Of a stretch of 45,553 nucleotides of DNA, positions 15,032-24,028 are shown piece after piece. A program made the position numbers and the translations under genes. The stretch comes from Bacteroidales bacterium (GTDB lineage Bacteria > Bacteroidota > Bacteroidia > Bacteroidales > G3-4614). Numbering within the stretch: position 1 is the stretch's first letter; every line of letters starts with the position of its first letter. The stretch is taken from assembly GCA_017559955.1 (NCBI GenBank), contig JAFYPQ010000011.1:1-45553 (forward strand), written 5' to 3'. The notes below the pieces were generated by a model. It searched no databases. It saw only the letters and a list, made by a program, of their open reading frames with translations, and was not told the DNA's origin.

Positions 15032-17098
15032 CTAATTTTCAGATATTAGCTTAATTACATTATAGGCTTGTACCATTCCCAATTCTCCTGCTTTACTTAA
15101 GTCGGCAACGGCTTTTTCGTTATTTCCTATATATGTATATACCAATGCTCTATTAAAATATGCCTCCGCAAAGTCGGGATTTAGCTCTATCGCTTTTGTG
15201 TAATCCTCTTCGGCTCCTTTAAAATCTTTTTGCTCGCAACGTATGTTTGCTCTATTATAGTATGAGTATGGGAATGTTGGGTCGATTGATATTACTTTAT
15301 CGTAATCTCGGAGTACCATTTCATACTCTAACGATATTGCCCGTGAATTGAGCGTTTGTGCCGATAGCAGATTATCGCCTATATGCGAACCTGACGTTTG
15401 TTCGACGCTTGTTGACGAGAGCATATATTCAATGCGTTTATATCTTACTACAGCACGAAGGAAGTAGGCAAATATAAAATCGTTGCTCGATGAGGTTATC
15501 CTGCTCAGGTCTTCTATTGCTCCATTAAAGTCTTGAATAAGCATAAAATCGATTGCTCGAGACATATATGGTATTGCATTTTGCGGGTTTATGTCGATTA
15601 ACTTTGTATTATCGGCTATGGATGCAAAGTGGCGTGCTATTTTCAGAGAGTCTAAACTCGACTCGTGATTTGTCAGTTTTAATGATCGTGGCAATATTCT
15701 TGCCCGATTGAGGTCTTCTAAATCTTTATAGTATTTTTTTGGCAAATTCAACTCAGAGGGTTGCTCATAATAGGTTAATGTAAATTGGGGCTCTATTTTC
15801 AGCTTATATTTGTTGTCTTGAACACGACCACGTATAGTGCTTTCATATCCGGTTTTTATCGTAGTATCGTCTGATACTAACAATCGGTCGAATTTGTTTA
15901 TGCTTTTATCTGACTCTCGACGTACTTTTTCGTTTTGTTGCTGAGACAATGTGTCTGAAATTGCTTTTTGTTGTTTAGCTTTCTCTTCCAACTGCATCGC
16001 CTTGTCAAAATCTTTTTTACCGCCTTTAAGGTCGCCTAATTTTCGGAGTGCTTCGGAACGGGCAAAATATACTCCTGCATAATCGGGATACTCATCTATT
16101 ACTCGGGTATAGTCTTTTACGGCTTTGCGATACATTGCCAAACGGTCATACAACATTGCTCGGTTGTATATTGCAAATATATCGTTGGGACGTATATTCA
16201 ACAGGCGGGTAAAGTCCTCTATGGCGTCGTTATACTCGCCCACTTGCATTCTTAGTAATCCTCTGTTATATAGTGCCAACGTATTTGTGGGTTCTTGCTC
16301 TACTACATAGTTGTAGTCGGCCATTGAGCCTCGCAAATCGTCAATATGATATCGCATTACAGCCCTGTTTATATAATACGGCAATACTCTTGGCTCTATT
16401 TTTATAGCTTTATCCATATCGGCTAAGGATTTTTCTTTATCCTCTCCCAACATAAATGTTATCATTGCTCGCTGGGCATATCCGTATGATGAGTATTTGT
16501 CTATTTCGAGTGCTCGTTCAACATCGGCTAATGCTCCGAGTGTATCGGATGCGTTTATACGATATTGACTTCGGCTCATATAGGCGTTGTAATAGTTCGG
16601 ATGCAGTTCTATTAATTTTTTGTATGTACTATCTGCTTCGTATGTTTGCTTATCTTCGGCTTGTGCTATTGCTTTATTAAGAAGAAAGGTCTTATCTTCG
16701 GGCATATACTCCAATGCCTTATTATAATCTTCTATTGCTCCACGATTATCTCCCAAATTTTGGCGCGCCACTCCTCTAACGTGATATGCTCCTATTATGA
16801 AGGGGTTATACTCGATACATATCGAACAATCCTCCTCGGCTCCTTTATAGTCTTCGAGACTCAGTTTTGCCGCTCCTCGCAAGAAATATGGTTCGGCCAT
16901 GTAGGGTTTTACCTTTATTACTTGATTGAAATATTGTATGGCTAATATGTAGTCTTCGAAATAGAGTGCATTTCGACCGATGTTCATTACTCGGTCGGTA
17001 TTAAGCTGTGCCTTTGAGGTTAATGACAATATGGTTAGCATCAGCATTAATGCTACCCTCCTTACAACTTGCTCTATTTTGGTTTTGTTATTATTCAT
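15032..17098 (-). CDS. Secreted tetratricopeptide-repeat protein
   Basis: A 688-residue protein with a signal peptide (basic start, LMLMLTILSLTSKAQ) and about twelve TPR units. Ten lie in the first 380 residues, as in the YNKALEYMPEDKTFLLNKA and IEDFTRLLNIRPNDIFAIYN segments. A low-repeat linker (about 390-490) contains a coiled, lysine- and glutamine-rich part. Two or three more TPRs close the protein (EDYTKAIELNPDFAEAYFNR). Such periplasmic TPR scaffolds hold protein complexes together; the partner is unknown. A -7 element lies only 12 bases upstream, so the mRNA leader may be very short. Monocistronic. Confidence 0.85.
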   Translation of the reverse strand: MNNNKTKIEQVVRRVALMLMLTILSLTSKAQLNTDRVMNIGRNALYFEDYILAIQYFNQVIKVKPYMAEPYFLRGAAKLSLEDYKGAEEDCSICIEYNPFIIGAYHVRGVARQNLGDNRGAIEDYNKALEYMPEDKTFLLNKAIAQAEDKQTYEADSTYKKLIELHPNYYNAYMSRSQYRINASDTLGALADVERALEIDKYSSYGYAQRAMITFMLGEDKEKSLADMDKAIKIEPRVLPYYINRAVMRYHIDDLRGSMADYNYVVEQEPTNTLALYNRGLLRMQVGEYNDAIEDFTRLLNIRPNDIFAIYNRAMLYDRLAMYRKAVKDYTRVIDEYPDYAGVYFARSEALRKLGDLKGGKKDFDKAMQLEEKAKQQKAISDTLSQQQNEKVRRESDKSINKFDRLLVSDDTTIKTGYESTIRGRVQDNKYKLKIEPQFTLTYYEQPSELNLPKKYYKDLEDLNRARILPRSLKLTNHESSLDSLKIARHFASIADNTKLIDINPQNAIPYMSRAIDFMLIQDFNGAIEDLSRITSSSNDFIFAYFLRAVVRYKRIEYMLSSTSVEQTSGSHIGDNLLSAQTLNSRAISLEYEMVLRDYDKVISIDPTFPYSYYNRANIRCEQKDFKGAEEDYTKAIELNPDFAEAYFNRALVYTYIGNNEKAVADLSKAGELGMVQAYNVIKLISEN

Positions 17099-17109
17099 AT
17101 TTCGATATG

Positions 17110-17117
17110 CAAAGATA
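17110..17117 (-). promoter_or_regulatory. -7 promoter element of the TPR gene
   Basis: TATCTTTG on the minus strand, 11 bases before the ATG at 17098. It would give a leader of about six bases. No -33 element is clear. Confidence 0.4.
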
Positions 17118-17244
17118 TTGCATTTTTTTTGCTTTTTAGGGGTCGTTTTGAATTTAATTTCTTATTTTAGCGGTTGATTAAGAAGCTGTTTAAATTATAT
17201 TGTAAAAATCACTTACGTTGCAAATTTATTTCGGCTTCTAAAAA

Positions 17245-17252
17245 TAGGTTTG
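17245..17252 (+). promoter_or_regulatory. -7 promoter element of the kinase-like gene and alpha-galactosidase
   Basis: TAGGTTTG matches TAnnTTTG and ends 56 bases before the ATG at 17309. Confidence 0.4.
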
Positions 17253-17308
17253 TTATTACGACAAATATCATTTAATTTGGTTTATAGCAGTTTTATTATT
17301 TTTACTAT

Positions 17309-17932
17309 ATGACTGAAAAATTTATTATTACCATAGGTCGCCAATTTGGTAGCGGCGGCAGGGTTATTGGCAAAGAACTTGCCAAACGTTTAGGCTTTGA
17401 TTATTACGATAAGGAACTTTTAAATGAGGCTGCCAGAGTGAGTGGCTTGGATTGCAGTTGTTTTGAGGAGGCTGATGAAAAAGAGCTGTTTTCAATTCCG
17501 AATATTCTTACAAGCAATTGGTTTTCGTTTGGTTTAAATGATGGTTCGATGTCGAGCGAATATATTTTCAAATGCCAATCGGAGGTTATTCAAATGATTG
17601 CCGAAAAAGGGAATTGCGTTCTTGTAGGTAGATGTGCCGACTATGTTTTGCGAGATATGCCTAATTGTTTAAATATATTTTTACATGCTCCTCTCGAAGC
17701 AAGAATTCAACGTGTTATGGCTCGAGACAAGATTTCCGAAAAGGAGGCTACAAATATTGTCAAACGTCATGACAAACAGAGGTCGTCGTATTACAACTTC
17801 TTTACCGACAAAACTTGGGGCGATGGAAAATCTTATCATTTTTCAATAGACTCATCGTTATTGGGAATTTCAGAAACCTGCGATATTATTTGCAGTTTTG
17901 TGAATAAGTATAAAAGTTCATTACTAAAATAG
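17309..17932 (+). CDS. Cytidylate-kinase-like family protein
   Basis: A 207-residue P-loop kinase-like protein. It starts FIITIGRQFGSGGRVIGKELAKRLG, a Walker A variant (GSGG then R, without the usual GKS/T), followed by FDYYDKELL. Later VLVGRCADYVL and the HAPLEARIQRVMARD lid-like segment match the cytidylate-kinase-like family found in many anaerobes. True CMP kinases have a GxxGxGKS loop, so the substrate here is uncertain. It lies nine bases before the alpha-galactosidase and probably shares its transcript, but a functional link is not obvious. Confidence 0.8.
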   Translation: MTEKFIITIGRQFGSGGRVIGKELAKRLGFDYYDKELLNEAARVSGLDCSCFEEADEKELFSIPNILTSNWFSFGLNDGSMSSEYIFKCQSEVIQMIAEKGNCVLVGRCADYVLRDMPNCLNIFLHAPLEARIQRVMARDKISEKEATNIVKRHDKQRSSYYNFFTDKTWGDGKSYHFSIDSSLLGISETCDIICSFVNKYKSSLLK

Positions 17933-17940
17933 TTTTTACA

Positions 17941-19716
17941 ATGAAAATTAAGTTTGTATCTATTTTCGCTATACCTTTATTATTTACAGGTATTTTGAAT
18001 GCAGCTGAAACTCCCACAATGGGTTGGAGTTCGTGGAATGCTTTTGGTTTTGAGATAAGCGAAGATATTATAAAGTCTCAAGCTGATGCATTGATTGAAA
18101 CCGGATTGAAAGATGCTGGTTATAAATATGTTAATATTGATGATGGCTATTTCGGAGGACGAGATGCTGACGGTAAACTTTTAATCCACCCTACTCGTTT
18201 CCCTAATGGATTAAAACCATTGGTTGATTATATTCATGATAACGGCATGAAGGCTGGTATTTATTCTGATGCAGGAAAAAATACTTGTGCTTCGTTTTGG
18301 AAAGGCGACACTATTGGTGTAGGTGTTGGTCTATTGGGACACGATCAACAAGATATGGATTTTTTCTTTAAAGAGTTAAAATTCGATTTTATAAAGGTTG
18401 ATTATTGCGGAGCTCAAACAGGTAATAATGTAGATAATTTAGATTTACCCGAACAAGAGAGATATACCGAAATTTATCAAGCTATTAAGAATACCAAAAG
18501 AAGGGGCGTTAGATATAATATTTGCCGTTGGGCTTTCCCCGGTACTTGGGTTCGAGATATTGCTACATCGTGGCGTACCACTGAAGATATTGAGATGAGT
18601 TGGAACTCTATTAAGAGTATTATTAATCAGAGTCTTTACCTATCAGCTTACACCGGAGATGGTAAATATAACGATATGGATATGCTCGAAGTGGGTAGAG
18701 GTTTAACTAAAGAGGAGGATAAGACTCACTTTGGTATGTGGTGTATTATGAGTTCTCCCCTACTTATTGGTTGCGATATTAATACTATTACTCAAGAGTC
18801 GCTTGATTTGATGACAAACGAAGAGTTGATTGCTCTCAATCAAGATAAATTGGGTTTACAGGCTTACGTTGTCAAAAAAGAGAATGGTTGCTATGTTTTG
18901 GTTAAAGACATTGAGACTTATGCAGGAAATAAACGTGCTATTGCTTTCTACAACCCTACTGACTACAACCGAAACATAAGTATCAACTTTGCCGATATTG
19001 ATTTGAGCGGCACTGTTCAAGTTAGAGATTTGTTTGAGAGAGAGGATATGGGTAATTTTAGTGGTTCGTTAAGTGTTCAAATCCCTGCTCATGGAACTCG
19101 CATATACTCTTTAACTGCTGAAACCAGAATCCCAAGAACTTTATATGAGGCTGAAACTGCATGGCTATCGGCTTATCAAGAGCTGGAGAATAATCAATAT
19201 GCCGAGACTGCCATTTATGAAGAGGGTTCAAGCTATTCGGGTGGTGCTTATGTTAGCTGGTTAGGCAATAGTAGCGAAAACGACATTATTTGGAAGAATG
19301 TTTATAGCGAATATGGTGGCGAATATACCATGACTTTGGCATACTTTACCGGCGAAAACAGAATTGTTGACATTAGTGTTAATGATGAATATGTAACCTC
19401 ACTATCCTGCAACTCGGGAAGTTGGAGCAACGTGGGCACTAAAGAGGTTACGATTAAATTAAATAAGGGTGATAACATTATTAGACTTTATAACAATCAG
19501 GGGTGGATGCCTAACATTGATTATATAAGAGTTGTTAATAATGACCCTACAGGTATTGAGGAGAGCAACATTAATAAATCTTTACCTGAATATGTTAATG
19601 TTTATAGCATTAATGGTGCTTTAATTAAACAGAATGTAAAGAGAGAGAATGCTACTGACAACCTTGCTAACGGACAATATATTGTTGGAGATAAAGTTGT
19701 TATTGTAAATAGGTAG
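17941..19716 (+). CDS. Secreted GH27 alpha-galactosidase with carbohydrate-binding module
   Basis: A 591-residue enzyme that removes terminal alpha-galactose. Signal peptide 1-22 (ending LNAAE). The GH27 barrel (about 24-300) shows TPTMGWSSWNAFG, YVNIDDGY, the nucleophile D154 in FIKVDYCGA and the acid/base D216 in WRTTEDIEMSW. A beta-sandwich domain follows (about 300-390). Next is a CBM6/35-like module (about 400-535) with YEAETAW and NIDYIRVV. The last 50 residues (VNVYSINGALIKQN ... LANGQYIVGDKVVIV) resemble a short type IX secretion sorting tail. Export to the cell surface is thus likely. A strong terminator follows. Confidence 0.92.
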   Translation: MKIKFVSIFAIPLLFTGILNAAETPTMGWSSWNAFGFEISEDIIKSQADALIETGLKDAGYKYVNIDDGYFGGRDADGKLLIHPTRFPNGLKPLVDYIHDNGMKAGIYSDAGKNTCASFWKGDTIGVGVGLLGHDQQDMDFFFKELKFDFIKVDYCGAQTGNNVDNLDLPEQERYTEIYQAIKNTKRRGVRYNICRWAFPGTWVRDIATSWRTTEDIEMSWNSIKSIINQSLYLSAYTGDGKYNDMDMLEVGRGLTKEEDKTHFGMWCIMSSPLLIGCDINTITQESLDLMTNEELIALNQDKLGLQAYVVKKENGCYVLVKDIETYAGNKRAIAFYNPTDYNRNISINFADIDLSGTVQVRDLFEREDMGNFSGSLSVQIPAHGTRIYSLTAETRIPRTLYEAETAWLSAYQELENNQYAETAIYEEGSSYSGGAYVSWLGNSSENDIIWKNVYSEYGGEYTMTLAYFTGENRIVDISVNDEYVTSLSCNSGSWSNVGTKEVTIKLNKGDNIIRLYNNQGWMPNIDYIRVVNNDPTGIEESNINKSLPEYVNVYSINGALIKQNVKRENATDNLANGQYIVGDKVVIVNR

Positions 19717-19769
19717 TTATCAGATATCAGTTATTAGTATCACAATTGGACTAATTAGTCATATAAGAG

Positions 19770-19806
19770 AAACGGAGTTGCACTTCATTGTGCAACTCCG
19801 TTTTAA
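19770..19806. terminator. Terminator between the alpha-galactosidase and acyltransferase genes
   Basis: A perfect 12-bp stem ACGGAGTTGCAC/GTGCAACTCCGT with a six-base loop and a T run. The two genes converge here, so it may work in both directions. Confidence 0.85.
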
Positions 19807-19848
19807 CTAAGAACTAATGTGTGGAGCACCGTACAACTAATAGCTAAA

Positions 19849-21021
19849 CTATTTTTTCATTAGTTTTGATGATAGCCATCTGCGAACAGGTTCATCATAC
19901 AGTTTAAGCAATGCGTATGCAAGAACAATACTTGAAAGCACTACCAGTAGGGGTATTAGCCATGTTTGTTCTAATGAGTAATACTCATTTTTAATTAACC
20001 ACTTATAGAATATATACATTATTGGATAGTGTACTATGTACAAAGGATATGATATATCTCCAAGAAACTTGTTTACTCGTTTTGTTGCCTCTCCTTTTGC
20101 TATTCCACTTGCTCCTATCCATACTATTAGTGGGAATATAAATGCTATACACAATACTTCGTAGAGGGCATTCACACTTATTGCTTCGGGCTTAAACGAG
20201 ATGAAGGGCAATGCGAATATTACAATTAATATCAAACTGCAAATCCAAAATGCTGCTCGTACTTTGCAAGGACGAAATGTGCGTGCCAATAGCATTCCTA
20301 CGGTAAAGGGGAATAACATTCTTAACATTCCTCCCCAAAAGTTTACTGCATCTATTGTCCAGCCTACTCCCACGCAGTTGTATTGCGATATATCAAACAC
20401 ATAGAACCAGGCATGTAATACACCTAACACCACAGCAAACAGTGCAAGTAGTTTTATTGATAGGTGGCGAATAAAGAGTGCATACAATATGTTACCTATA
20501 TACTCAAAGAACAACGACCACATTGGTCCGTTCAATGGAAACATTTCGCCATTGCCTCTTACCTCATATCCTGCACCGGGTATAGCAGGTATCATAAACA
20601 TAGTCAATAACATTGACAACATTACCCAACTTACGGGTGTTACCTCGCCATTCCATGTTTTGAATCCCTCAATTGCAAATGCTATTACGCCTATCATAAC
20701 CCCCATTACAAGCATTGGATGCAAGCGTATTAATCGGCGTTTGAAGAATGAACATACCGTCATCTTATTCCAACGGTCATCGTATGCATAACTTATGACA
20801 AAACCTGAAAGAATAAAAAAGAAATCTACTGCTATGTGTCCATGATTTAGTGTTGTTATTATACCCTCTCCTGCTCCGTTAAAGCCTTCGGCAAACGCAA
20901 AGCCCTCAAATATGTGGTAGATAAGCACCATTATTGCCGCCACTCCTCGTAAACCATCGAGTAATTGGTAGTGAGGTTTTGTATTTGCGAAGTTGGTATA
21001 TGATTGTTTCTTTGTTTGCAT
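19849..21021 (-). CDS. Acyltransferase family 3 membrane protein (OafA/YrhL type)
   Basis: A 390-residue protein with about ten membrane segments that probably transfers an acyl group (often acetyl) to a surface glycan or lipid. The diagnostic start is LDGLRGVAAIMVLIYH (R25, H36), followed by HIAVDFFFILSGFVISYAY and FKRRLIRLHPM. The C-terminal half is a run of hydrophobic helices ending YALLKLYDEPVRRWLS. The acceptor cannot be predicted from sequence. The gene lies between two convergent or same-strand neighbours with terminators on both sides, so it is probably transcribed alone. Confidence 0.9.
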   Translation of the reverse strand: MQTKKQSYTNFANTKPHYQLLDGLRGVAAIMVLIYHIFEGFAFAEGFNGAGEGIITTLNHGHIAVDFFFILSGFVISYAYDDRWNKMTVCSFFKRRLIRLHPMLVMGVMIGVIAFAIEGFKTWNGEVTPVSWVMLSMLLTMFMIPAIPGAGYEVRGNGEMFPLNGPMWSLFFEYIGNILYALFIRHLSIKLLALFAVVLGVLHAWFYVFDISQYNCVGVGWTIDAVNFWGGMLRMLFPFTVGMLLARTFRPCKVRAAFWICSLILIVIFALPFISFKPEAISVNALYEVLCIAFIFPLIVWIGASGIAKGEATKRVNKFLGDISYPLYIVHYPIMYIFYKWLIKNEYYSLEQTWLIPLLVVLSSIVLAYALLKLYDEPVRRWLSSKLMKK

Positions 21022-21038
21022 TAGAATTAGCTATTTAT

Positions 21039-21086
21039 AAACTTTGCCTCTACTCCGATATTCGAAGTGAAGGCAAAGTTTTATTT
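21039..21086 (-). terminator. Terminator after the OPT transporter gene
   Basis: AAACTTTGCCT (21039-21049) pairs exactly with AGGCAAAGTTT (21071-21081) over a 21-base loop. The T run on the minus strand is weak (TTTATAAAT), so efficiency is uncertain. Confidence 0.55.
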
Positions 21087-21120
21087 ACATTGTTATTAAT
21101 AAATATACTAAAAAAGTTTT

Positions 21121-23097
21121 TTATGCCTCTTCTTTTTTAGCACGCATACTATCCCAAATTAAATAAACAATCAAGGCAATATAAACTACCAATCCTATTA
21201 TTTGTGATGAAACGTTACATAATGGCGATGAGTATTCAAATCCTCCAAATTTCATAGCGGCACTTACAACTCCCATTAAGGCTCCACCTGCAATAAATCC
21301 TGATGCCAAAAGTGTTCCTCTATCTTGACGTGCTTTGTTCAAATCTTTATCTTTTGAACGTGTGCTTACATACCAGCTAATAAGACCTCCAACTACCAAT
21401 GGTGTATTCAACTCCAATGGAATGAACATTCCCAATGCAAATGCCAATGCAGGAACTTTTAAGAAGGTTAGCAATAGTGCAATTGCTGCTCCAATTCCGT
21501 ATAGCAACCAAGGTGCTCCTTGTCCTGACATCATTGGCTCAATCACGGCCTTCATTGCATTTGCTTGTGGTGCGACAAGAGCTCCTTCTCCGGTCCAACC
21601 ATAAGTTTTATCCAATATCAATATTACTCCACCAACTGTTACTGCCGACACTAAAGTTCCTAAGAATTTCCAGCTCTCTTGTTTGCGTGGAGATGAACCT
21701 AACCAATATCCGATTTTAAGGTCGGTTACAAAGCCTCCGGCTGTTGACAATGCTGTACACACAACACCTCCTATAATCAATGCAGCCAACATTCCTTTAT
21801 CTCCCTCAAGACCTACTGCAACTAATATAACAGACGATATCACAAGTGTCATCAAGGTCATTCCCGACACAGGATTTGTTCCAACAATTGCAATTGCATT
21901 TGCTGCTACTGTCGTAAATAAGAATGCAATTACCGCTACCACTATAAATGCTATTATAGCTTGCATAGCATTACTGATTATTCCGAAGTAGAAGAACAAC
22001 AACATTGCCACAAGTGTAATGATTGCCGAAATAACAATAAATTTCATTGTCAAATCACGGTCGGTACGTTTTACTGCTACTGCCACTTGCGTTGTTTTTC
22101 CTTTGAGTTCACGACCAGCTAATGAGACAGCTCCTTTTATGACTCCCCACGATTTGATAATACCTATCAACCCTGCCATTGCTATACCTCCAATACCTAT
22201 GTAACGGGCATAGTTAGAGAATATCTCTTCGGCAGACATAGCTCCTATTGGCTTAATAGCTTCTGTTATTCCTGTCGATAGCATTACATCGCCGAATATA
22301 GCACTTATGCCGGGTATCAGTATAAACCATACAAAAATTGAACCCGCACAAATAATTGTACAATATTTAAGTCCGACAATATAGCCCAATCCTAATACAG
22401 CTGCTCCTGTGTTTATTTTAAAGACGGTTTTAGCTTTATCTGCTATCATCTCGCCATAAGGTAATACACGAGTTGTCAATACCTCGCTCCACCAACCAAA
22501 TGTTGAGAGCATAAAGTCGTACAATCCTCCTATTAAACCTGCAATGATAAGAGGTTTAGCCTGATTTCCTTTCTTTTGCCCCGAAATAAGTATTTGTGTT
22601 GTTGCCGTAGCCTCAGGGAATGGATATTTTCCGTGCATATCCGATACAAAATATTTGCGGAACGGTATTAAAAATAATATTCCTAAGATACCTCCCAACA
22701 ATGAGCTTAAAAATATTTGCATAAACGATGCATCCAAATTAAGCATATAGAGTGCCGGCAAAGTAAATATTGCTCCGGCAACTACATTTCCCGAACATGC
22801 TCCGATTGATTGAATTATAACATTCTCGCCCAAAGCATTATTTCGTTTTGTAGCTTTTGACAATCCTACAGCAATGATAGCTATGGGTATTGCAGCTTCA
22901 AATACTTGTCCGACCTTTAATCCAAGATATGCAGCCGCTGCCGAAAAGAGTATTGCCATTAATATACCCCAGGTTACAGACCATGGTGTTACCTCTCGAT
23001 ATTTTTTGTCGGGCGACATCACAGGTTGATACTCTTCGCCCTCATTTAACTCCCTGAACGCATTTTCGGGGAGTGAGTCTTTTAATTGTTCTTCCAT
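21121..23097 (-). CDS. OPT-family oligopeptide transporter
   Basis: A 658-residue inner-membrane protein with about sixteen hydrophobic segments, likely a proton-coupled importer of small peptides or metal-peptide complexes. The start (EEYQPVMSPDKKYREVTPWSVTWGILMAILFS) and the segments AYLGLKVGQVFEAAIPIAI and NVIIQSIGACSGNVVAGAIFTLPALYML are typical of the bacterial OPT group. Further typical stretches are KYPFPEATATTQILISG and the C-terminal GLISWYVSTRSKD. The substrate is not predictable. It has its own leader region and no operon partner. Confidence 0.92.
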   Translation of the reverse strand: MEEQLKDSLPENAFRELNEGEEYQPVMSPDKKYREVTPWSVTWGILMAILFSAAAAYLGLKVGQVFEAAIPIAIIAVGLSKATKRNNALGENVIIQSIGACSGNVVAGAIFTLPALYMLNLDASFMQIFLSSLLGGILGILFLIPFRKYFVSDMHGKYPFPEATATTQILISGQKKGNQAKPLIIAGLIGGLYDFMLSTFGWWSEVLTTRVLPYGEMIADKAKTVFKINTGAAVLGLGYIVGLKYCTIICAGSIFVWFILIPGISAIFGDVMLSTGITEAIKPIGAMSAEEIFSNYARYIGIGGIAMAGLIGIIKSWGVIKGAVSLAGRELKGKTTQVAVAVKRTDRDLTMKFIVISAIITLVAMLLFFYFGIISNAMQAIIAFIVVAVIAFLFTTVAANAIAIVGTNPVSGMTLMTLVISSVILVAVGLEGDKGMLAALIIGGVVCTALSTAGGFVTDLKIGYWLGSSPRKQESWKFLGTLVSAVTVGGVILILDKTYGWTGEGALVAPQANAMKAVIEPMMSGQGAPWLLYGIGAAIALLLTFLKVPALAFALGMFIPLELNTPLVVGGLISWYVSTRSKDKDLNKARQDRGTLLASGFIAGGALMGVVSAAMKFGGFEYSSPLCNVSSQIIGLVVYIALIVYLIWDSMRAKKEEA

Positions 23098-23193
23098 ATT
23101 TACTTTACCTCTCTTTTAGGTATTTATTATAAAATTTAGTGCGAAGTTACTATAAGATAATCAATTTTCAAAAAATTATGTTCTATTAGGTTG

Positions 23194-23222
23194 TTTGTAA
23201 ATAATTTTTTTATTTATCTTTA
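23194..23222 (+). promoter_or_regulatory. Promoter of the DUF2461 / RSH / SDR / ALDH gene group
   Basis: TTTG (23194-23197), 17 bases, TATCTTTA (23215-23222): one mismatch to the TAnnTTTG element. It lies about 120 bases before the ATG at 23343. Confidence 0.4.
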
Positions 23223-23342
23223 CTCCGAATTTTAGTATATTGGAGTAGTAGTTTTTGTTTGCAACAATATTCGCTTTCGCCCATATATTATACGAAATAC
23301 TATTATTCGGATTTACTGCATATTAAAAAGAGATTTGAGGAG

Positions 23343-24014
23343 ATGAATAAAGAGACATTTAAATTTTTAAAGGAGATAAAACTCAACAATAATCGGGAAT
23401 GGTTTTTGCAACATAAAAGCGAATATGAAGCCATCCGAAAAGATTTTGAGTGCGATATCGAAAACATAATTAATCAAATATCTCTTTTTGATAATGAGTT
23501 GTCGGGTGTAAGAATGAAACAATGTGTTTACCGAATTTATAAAGATATGAGATTCTCATCCGATAAAACCCCTTATAAAACCAATCTTGGTGCTTTTATG
23601 ACCAAATTCGGCAAAAAGTTAGACAGAGCAGGATATTATCTTCATATCGAACCTGGCTGTTCAATGATTTGTGCAGGTTTATGGTTTCCCTCTCCTGCCC
23701 TTCTTAAAGCTCAACGCCGAGCTATTTATGAAAACATCGATGAGTTTAATGATATTATAAACGAAAAGAGTTTTACTGAAAATTTCGGGAGTTTGAATTT
23801 TGAAAACTCCTTAAAAAAATTACCTATTGGTTTTGATAAAGGTTTTGAATTTCCGGAACTTTTGAAACTTAAAAATTTTGGCGTAGTAAAATATTTACCA
23901 GATGATTTCTTTTTCAAAAATAATTGGATTGATGAAGTTGCTACTTTATACAAAAGCACAAAACCTTTAAACGACTTTTTAAATTACACAATTGACGAAA
24001 TAATTACACAATAA
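23343..24014 (+). CDS. DUF2461 (TIGR02453) family protein
   Basis: A 223-residue cytosolic protein of unknown function. It starts MNKETFKFLKEIKLNNNREWF, matching the family pattern of a phenylalanine-leucine start and an NNxxWF motif. It continues with KQCVYRIYKDMRFSSDKTPYKTN, then GYYLHIEPGCSMICAGLW. An upstream extension of 28 residues is possible in frame but is rich in tyrosine and unlike the family, so the inner ATG is used; it is preceded by GAGGAG. The RelA/SpoT homologue follows after 14 bases. Confidence 0.85.
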   Translation: MNKETFKFLKEIKLNNNREWFLQHKSEYEAIRKDFECDIENIINQISLFDNELSGVRMKQCVYRIYKDMRFSSDKTPYKTNLGAFMTKFGKKLDRAGYYLHIEPGCSMICAGLWFPSPALLKAQRRAIYENIDEFNDIINEKSFTENFGSLNFENSLKKLPIGFDKGFEFPELLKLKNFGVVKYLPDDFFFKNNWIDEVATLYKSTKPLNDFLNYTIDEIITQ

Positions 24015-24028
24015 ATTTTCTCTCTATT

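Noticed and set aside
23259..23342. 28-residue N-terminal extension of the DUF2461 protein
   Set aside because: Tyrosine-rich and unlike family members; the inner ATG at 23343 has a purine-rich ribosome site.
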